NCBI GenBank assembly: GCA_002418705.1
Contig: DIEQ01000070.1
Span: 1-28,913 of the forward strand
DNA length: 28,913 nucleotides
Direction: 5' to 3'
From: Mageeibacillus sp. UBA5770
Lineage (GTDB): Bacteria; Bacillota_A; Clostridia; Saccharofermentanales; Saccharofermentanaceae
Part shown: in pieces, positions 24,917-28,913 of the stretch
Layout of the letters: every line of letters begins with the position of its first letter
How positions within the stretch are numbered: position 1 is the first letter of the stretch
The notes under the pieces: model-generated
Seen by the model: the letters and a program-made list of their open reading frames with translations, nothing else
Database searches by the model: none
Told to the model about the DNA's origin: nothing
Made by a program: the position numbers and the translations under genes

Positions 24917-26095
24917 ATGTTATCAAATAAACTGAAGCGGATGATCTGGACTCTGATTGTGTTGCTTTCGGTTATTATGGTGGGCATCGTCGGGATTTTC
25001 CTCGGATACAATTATGTAATCTCCCAGGGCAATCGTTTTGAAGTGCTTGAACAGGCGCTTGAAGACAAGACGCTGGTCATTGACAGGAAAACACCCGGTG
25101 CGGTGATGATCGTCATTGAAGACGGCGATGATACTTCTGATATTGCGGACAAGCTTAAAGACACCGGTCTGGTTGACAACACCCTTGTCTTTAAGCTTAT
25201 GTCCAAGTTCAACGGATTCGACGGCGGGTATCTTGCGGGAACGCATTTCCTCACGTCGAATTTGTCATATGACGAGATTATGTATCTGCTTTGCCAGGAG
25301 CCTGAGGTCATTACGATTACGTTCCCTGAGGGCATGACCTATGAGGAAGTGAAGCAGAAGCTGATCGATAAGGGACTTGAGTTCGATCCGGCCAAGCTCG
25401 ACGAGATCATGAACAGCCCGAATCTTTTCGTCAGTTATAAGTTTGTATCCCTGATTCAGTCACCGGAAGGGCGCGACTTCATCTTAAGCGGATATCTTTT
25501 CCCGGACACATACAATTTTGATATGAATGCCTCCGAGACGGAGATCCTGGGCACATTCCTCCGCAACATGAATGCGAAGCTGTATGAGGATTTCTATGCG
25601 CGTGCCGAGAAGATCGGCATGACGATGGATCAGGTCATGACGCTTGCGTCGCTGATCCAGCAGGAGACAAACAATCCGACGGATATGCTGTCTGTGTCAG
25701 CCGTTTTCCATAACCGGCTGAAAGCAGAAGATGAGAGCATGCAGCGGTTAGGTTCCTGCGCGACGATTAATTTCCTGCGCCTGAAGGACGGCCTGCCCAA
25801 GGTATGGGCGGCTTCTTCTGCAGATCAGCTGCGCGAAAGCCCGTACAATACGTATCTGTATAAGGGACTTCCGCCGGGGCCCATCTGCATGCCCGGCCTT
25901 GATGCGATTCAGGCAGCCCTTTACCCGACGGATGAGAATTACATGTATTTCTGCGCAACGGGCATTGAAGGCGGAACTGCTTTTGCCGTGACCATTGAAG
26001 AGCAGAATGCCAATGTCGCAACATATTCGGTCAATTGGAACAATGAAGCCCTTGTGGCTCCGACACCTACGGTGAATCCTGATGCGCAGGGCTGA
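24917..26095 (+). CDS. mltG: Endolytic transglycosylase MltG (YceG-like)
   Basis: A 392-residue protein with one N-terminal membrane helix (about 10-33) and an extracellular YceG domain. GAVMIVIEDGDDTSDIADKL and FPEGMTYEEVKQKL mark the LysM-like part; SGYLFPDTYNF (191-201), ASLIQQET (244-251) with the predicted catalytic Glu 250, SAVFHNRL (261-268), GSCATINF (279-286) and SPYNTYLYKGLPPGPICMPG (308-327) mark the catalytic part. MltG cleaves nascent peptidoglycan strands and so sets their length. The usual first Glu of 'EKET' is Gln here, but the second, catalytic one is kept. GAGGAG lies about 11 bases upstream. It is followed by a U32 gene, an order also seen in B. subtilis yrrL-yrrO. Confidence 0.93.
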   Translation: MLSNKLKRMIWTLIVLLSVIMVGIVGIFLGYNYVISQGNRFEVLEQALEDKTLVIDRKTPGAVMIVIEDGDDTSDIADKLKDTGLVDNTLVFKLMSKFNGFDGGYLAGTHFLTSNLSYDEIMYLLCQEPEVITITFPEGMTYEEVKQKLIDKGLEFDPAKLDEIMNSPNLFVSYKFVSLIQSPEGRDFILSGYLFPDTYNFDMNASETEILGTFLRNMNAKLYEDFYARAEKIGMTMDQVMTLASLIQQETNNPTDMLSVSAVFHNRLKAEDESMQRLGSCATINFLRLKDGLPKVWAASSADQLRESPYNTYLYKGLPPGPICMPGLDAIQAALYPTDENYMYFCATGIEGGTAFAVTIEEQNANVATYSVNWNNEALVAPTPTVNPDAQG

Positions 26096-27323
26096 AATAT
26101 TGTCCCCGGCCGGGGATCTTGAGAAACTCAAAGTTGCAATAGCCTATGGTGCGGATGCCGTCTATCTTTCGGGCAAGTCCTTCGGGCTGCGCGCCGGGAG
26201 CGGCAACTTTACGCACGAAGAGATGCTGGAAGCTGTCGAGTATTCACATGCGCGCGGTGTCCGCTGTTATGTCACGATGAATATCCTGGCTCATGCGAAG
26301 GACATTGCTGTACTTGATGAGGAGATTCATTTCTGCCATGCGGCCGGTGTGGATGCGCTGATTGTGTCGGATGCCGGGATTTTCCGTCGGATCCGTTCGC
26401 TTTACCCCGATTTTGAAATACATATCAGCACCCAGGCGAGCATCACCAATGCCGACGGGTGCCTTTTCTGGTACGAGCAGGGCGCCAGGCGGATCGTGCT
26501 GGCCCGTGAACTCACGCTGGACGAGATCTCTGAAATCAGGAGCCGGATCCCCGATGACCTGAAGCTCGAGTGCTTTGTGCACGGGGCGATGTGCATGTCT
26601 TATTCGGGACGCTGCCTGCTGTCGAATTTCTTTACGGGCAGAAATGCCAATCACGGTGAATGTGCCCAGCCCTGCCGCTGGAAGTACTCCGTCACCGAGG
26701 AGAAACGCCCCGACCAGCCTCTGCCCGTCGAGGAAGATGAGCACGGCACGTATCTTTTCAATTCCAAAGACATCTGCATGATTGATTATATTCCGGAGCT
26801 CATTGCAGCCGGTATTGACAGTTTTAAGATAGAGGGGCGCATCAAAGGGTCATTCTATGCTGCGACGACGACGAAGGCCTATCGTGAAGCCCTGGACGCC
26901 TACATGGCGGCGCCGGATGCATATACTCCGGATCCTTCCTGGAAGGCAAGCCTTGAGCGTACGGTTCACCGGGTGTTCGGTACGGGCTTCTATTTTGATA
27001 CGCCTGCTGAAAATGCACAGATCTTCCCGGAGGACACCTATCTGCGTCCCGCCTTTGTAGCCGCAATGGTTACAGGGTACGACAGTGAGCGGGGACTTGC
27101 GGTTGTGTCCCAGAGAAACAAGATTTCTGTCGGCGATACACTCCATGTGCTCATGCCTGACGGAAAGCATGACCCGATACCGGTCGAATCGCTCCTCGAT
27201 GAAAACATGGAGCCGATACAGTCGACGCCACGCGCCAAGATGCTGTATTACCTGCCTGTCAAAGAAGAGCTGCCTGCCTATACATTCCTGAGCCGCGACG
27301 GCGACAAGGACATTGCAAAATAA
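26082..27323 (+). CDS. U32 family peptidase-like protein (TrhP/RlhA type RNA hydroxylation)
   Basis: A 413-residue U32-family protein whose start overlaps mltG by 14 bases, with GGTGA at 26071-26075. The N-terminus AEILSPAGDLEKLKVAIAYGADAVYLSG is the family barrel start. The signature runs FVHGAMCMSYSGRC (165-178) and NANHGECAQPC (188-198), with Cys 232 in KDICMI, giving the four-cysteine set (171, 178, 194 or 198, 232) expected for an iron-sulphur cluster. Members of this branch are annotated as collagenase-like peptidases, but E. coli TrhP and RlhA and B. subtilis TrhP (YrrN/YrrO) are needed for tRNA or rRNA hydroxylation. A tRNA U34 hydroxylation role is therefore the better guess; the symbol is withheld. 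Confidence 0.85.
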   Translation: MRRAEILSPAGDLEKLKVAIAYGADAVYLSGKSFGLRAGSGNFTHEEMLEAVEYSHARGVRCYVTMNILAHAKDIAVLDEEIHFCHAAGVDALIVSDAGIFRRIRSLYPDFEIHISTQASITNADGCLFWYEQGARRIVLARELTLDEISEIRSRIPDDLKLECFVHGAMCMSYSGRCLLSNFFTGRNANHGECAQPCRWKYSVTEEKRPDQPLPVEEDEHGTYLFNSKDICMIDYIPELIAAGIDSFKIEGRIKGSFYAATTTKAYREALDAYMAAPDAYTPDPSWKASLERTVHRVFGTGFYFDTPAENAQIFPEDTYLRPAFVAAMVTGYDSERGLAVVSQRNKISVGDTLHVLMPDGKHDPIPVESLLDENMEPIQSTPRAKMLYYLPVKEELPAYTFLSRDGDKDIAK

Positions 27324-27326
27324 ACG

Positions 27327-27351
27327 ACGGGAAACACAGCCGTTTTTGTTT
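27327..27351 (+). terminator. Weak intrinsic terminator between convergent genes
   Basis: ACGG (27327-27330) pairs with CCGT (27340-27343), extended outward by a G-U and two A-U pairs across a mismatch, and is followed by a T-rich run. It lies four bases behind the U32 stop, in the 68-base gap between the convergent U32 and AI-2E genes. The stem is short, so the call is tentative. Confidence 0.4.
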
Positions 27352-27391
27352 TCCGGTTAATTCGCTTATACAGTCATGGTGATCTTCTGTT

Positions 27392-28690
27392 TTATTCCGA
27401 GAATTTATTCAGGATTCCGCCGACTACGTCGCGGATTTTTTTGTCGATCGAAAAGCCTTTGGCAGCTTCGATTACGATCAGGAATACAACGGGTCCCATA
27501 AGGAATCCGATCGCGCCCCATACGGCTACGCCGACGATCATGGCGAACAGGGTTGCCATCGGGTGCATGTGCATCGCGTTGCCCAGGATCGGCGGTTCGA
27601 TGACACGGCGTACAACCGTTATGATTGCCATGCCGATGAGTATGATAATCACCCCGGTGTAATTGCCCTGTGCGATAAAGTAGATGATCAGCGGAACCAT
27701 GGTTGCACTTACGCCGAGAACCGGCATGAAGTCGAGTACGGCAGTGATCAGTGCGAGGAATACGGCATAGTTGACGCCTGTGATCAGAAAGATGATCAGT
27801 GCTTCTACGAATGTAATCAGCAGCAGGGCCAGATATCCGCCAAGCACGCGGAACAGTGTTGTGGACAGGTCGTCGACAAGGTGGATGGCCCTGTGGCGGA
27901 ACGTACGGCTTCTGATGTTCCTGGAAAGGAACTCAAGAACCATCTTGCTGTCGGTGAGGAAATAAAAGCCCGACATGATGAAGGCGATGATTGTGAAAAG
28001 AATCATCGGGATATTGCCGACCATGGAGATGACGCCGCCGAGAACATTGGTGACGATCGAGGGCAGCATATTCGTAATCGTATCCTTGGTGTCGGAGATG
28101 TACTGAGAAACGCTGTCGATCTGGGAAGGTGTCAGGAAGCCTCCGTTTTCGGTGGAGAACTGTGATATCCAGGAGCGTATGGCGCCGACATAATCAGCCT
28201 GTGTTACCCATTGCGGGAAGTTGGTAATGACCTTGTTGATCTGGATGACAAGTACCGTCGCTGCTGTTGCGAGTGCGGCGAGAAAGACAACAAGAAGAAT
28301 CACATATACGACAACGGCAATTTTGGAGCGCTTAGACATAAGCCGCTTCTTTTTATCCGGAAACAGGAACGCATACAGGTGGGCTCTCGTCTTTTCTTTT
28401 TTCTTAGGGAAAGTACCTGGTGCCTTCGGCTCAGACGCGACTGCCTCTTTGACGGCAGAATGGATTCTCTTTTTGGATCTTCTGAGCATAAATGCCTGAA
28501 TATGAAGGATGCCGTTGGCGATATGGCGCGAAGCTTTTGCCAGGACAAACCCCAGAAGAAACGGGAACAGAACCACGATTATTTTGCTTGAAAAAAACAG
28601 TACGGCCGCTGCGATTGCCAGATACAGTATGTATTTTACGATCGCGACGATGGTTGCCTTGTCTTTATGATAACGCTGCAGTTCTTCCAT
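27392..28690 (-). CDS. AI-2E family transporter (PerM-like permease)
   Basis: The start at 28690 is chosen because GGGAGG precedes it with a seven-base spacer; the frame stays open to 28750, without a better site. The 432-residue protein opens with two membrane helices (IVKYILYLAIAAAVLFF and IIVVLFPFLLGFVLA), has a basic loop of about 55 residues rich in Lys and Arg, a third helix, a large outer region, and a C-terminal cluster of four or five helices with GVNYAVFLALITAVLDFMPVLGV and PPILGNAMHMHPMATLFAMIVG. The last two are family signatures. Some members export AI-2, others act as ion antiporters, so the substrate is not assigned. A further minus-strand gene ends 114 bases upstream. Confidence 0.9.
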   Translation of the reverse strand: MEELQRYHKDKATIVAIVKYILYLAIAAAVLFFSSKIIVVLFPFLLGFVLAKASRHIANGILHIQAFMLRRSKKRIHSAVKEAVASEPKAPGTFPKKKEKTRAHLYAFLFPDKKKRLMSKRSKIAVVVYVILLVVFLAALATAATVLVIQINKVITNFPQWVTQADYVGAIRSWISQFSTENGGFLTPSQIDSVSQYISDTKDTITNMLPSIVTNVLGGVISMVGNIPMILFTIIAFIMSGFYFLTDSKMVLEFLSRNIRSRTFRHRAIHLVDDLSTTLFRVLGGYLALLLITFVEALIIFLITGVNYAVFLALITAVLDFMPVLGVSATMVPLIIYFIAQGNYTGVIIILIGMAIITVVRRVIEPPILGNAMHMHPMATLFAMIVGVAVWGAIGFLMGPVVFLIVIEAAKGFSIDKKIRDVVGGILNKFSE

Positions 28691-28804
28691 AAGAGGACCT
28701 CCCGGTTTTAAACATATTAGGAATATACAATTATTATACATGAAATGCATGTTGGATTGCTGATCAGACAGGGCGATGTATCGTTATATGGGTAATGAAA
28801 TATA

Positions 28805-28913
28805 TTAAATTTGCAGTAAAAGTACCCAGCTTGTTGCAAACAGGAGAAGCCCAAGGCCGAAGGACCAGCCGAACTGACCCCGGAGGCCAAAATCTTCGTT
28901 GTCTTCGCCTGTT
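28805..28913 (-). CDS. C-terminal end of a membrane protein (runs off right edge)
   Basis: On the minus strand an open frame enters from the right edge and ends at the TAA at 28807-28805. The 35 visible residues have an acidic, glycine-rich stretch (GEDNEDFGLRGQFGW) followed by a hydrophobic helix (FGLGLLLFATSWVLLLQI) to the end, which looks like the last membrane segment of an integral protein. No family can be named from so little. It is in the same direction as the AI-2E gene and may be the gene ahead of it. The gap 28691-28804 is AT-rich and holds a minus-strand TATAAT near 28738 without a clear -35. Confidence 0.5.
   Translation of the reverse strand, partial: TGEDNEDFGLRGQFGWSFGLGLLLFATSWVLLLQI

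Noticed and set aside
24060..24926. Minus-strand open frame of 288 codons opposite typA
   Set aside because: The plus strand encodes conserved TypA sequence throughout; the frame has no motif or start site of its own.
25646..25670. Loss of the catalytic glutamate in MltG (QQET for EKET)
   Set aside because: From the remembered E. coli sequence, the catalytic residue is the second Glu of the motif, which is kept here as Glu 250; the first position tolerates change.
1..28913. CRISPR array, tRNA, rRNA, insertion sequence or phage genes
   Set aside because: No spaced direct repeats, cloverleaf genes, transposase or integrase motifs were seen on either strand.

Overview
The window looks like chromosomal DNA of a Gram-positive-type bacterium of the Bacillota, most likely class Clostridia. 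This is an inference from gene content: ddl-murI-DUF1934 in one run, the DUF512 radical SAM gene directly before der, mltG followed by a U32 peptidase, an AI-2E permease, strong AGGAGG-type ribosome binding sites, TTG/GTG starts, and consensus -35/-10 promoters. Genus and species cannot be told from the sequence alone. No rRNA, tRNA, CRISPR array, insertion sequence or phage gene was seen. || Layout. (1) 1-291, minus: the N-terminal part of a VanZ-like membrane protein that runs off the left edge. (2) 292-12934: a cell-surface glycan locus. Ten plus-strand genes (557-10895) encode an AT-rich polytopic GT-C-like membrane protein, a nucleotide-sugar dehydrogenase, a SAM methyltransferase, two SDR sugar epimerases/reductases, an RmlC-like 3,5-epimerase, a GT87 (DUF2029) membrane protein and three GT2 glycosyltransferases. 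Two minus-strand genes (10903-12934) encode a further GT2 and a paralogous GT87 protein and converge on the plus-strand run. (3) 12961-13058: back-to-back promoters separate the minus GT87 gene from proS. (4) 13098-15882: proS, then an acyltransferase-3 gene whose likely promoter overlaps the proS terminator. (5) 15926-17071: a bidirectional terminator and a minus-strand RluA-family pseudouridine synthase. (6) 17353-19817: ddl, murI and a DUF1934 gene, a peptidoglycan-precursor operon. (7) 19863-20229: rpmF with its own promoter, a structured leader and a terminator. (8) 20291-27323: DUF512 radical SAM protein, der, typA, mltG and a U32 peptidase (TrhP/RlhA type), closely packed. (9) 27392-28690, minus: an AI-2E family permease, with the 3' end of another membrane protein gene behind it at the right edge. 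|| How the genes may work together. The glycan locus has the parts to make and modify nucleotide sugars (dehydrogenase, two SDRs, RmlC-like epimerase, methyltransferase), to load sugars on a polyprenyl phosphate (DPM1/GtrB-like GT2 proteins) and to transfer them outside the membrane (GT87 and the 557-2473 protein are GT-C-like). No initiating sugar-phosphate transferase, flippase, polymerase or exporter is visible, so the locus is either the end of a larger one left of the window or a decoration module for an existing cell-wall polymer. The peptidoglycan genes (ddl, murI, mltG) and the translation genes (proS, rpmF, der, typA, rluA-type, U32) are ordinary housekeeping. The least explained items are the mirrored GT2/GT87 pairs, a 15-bp perfect hairpin inside a glycosyltransferase gene, the promoter-on-terminator arrangement after proS, and the rpmF leader. 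No clearly new system could be demonstrated.
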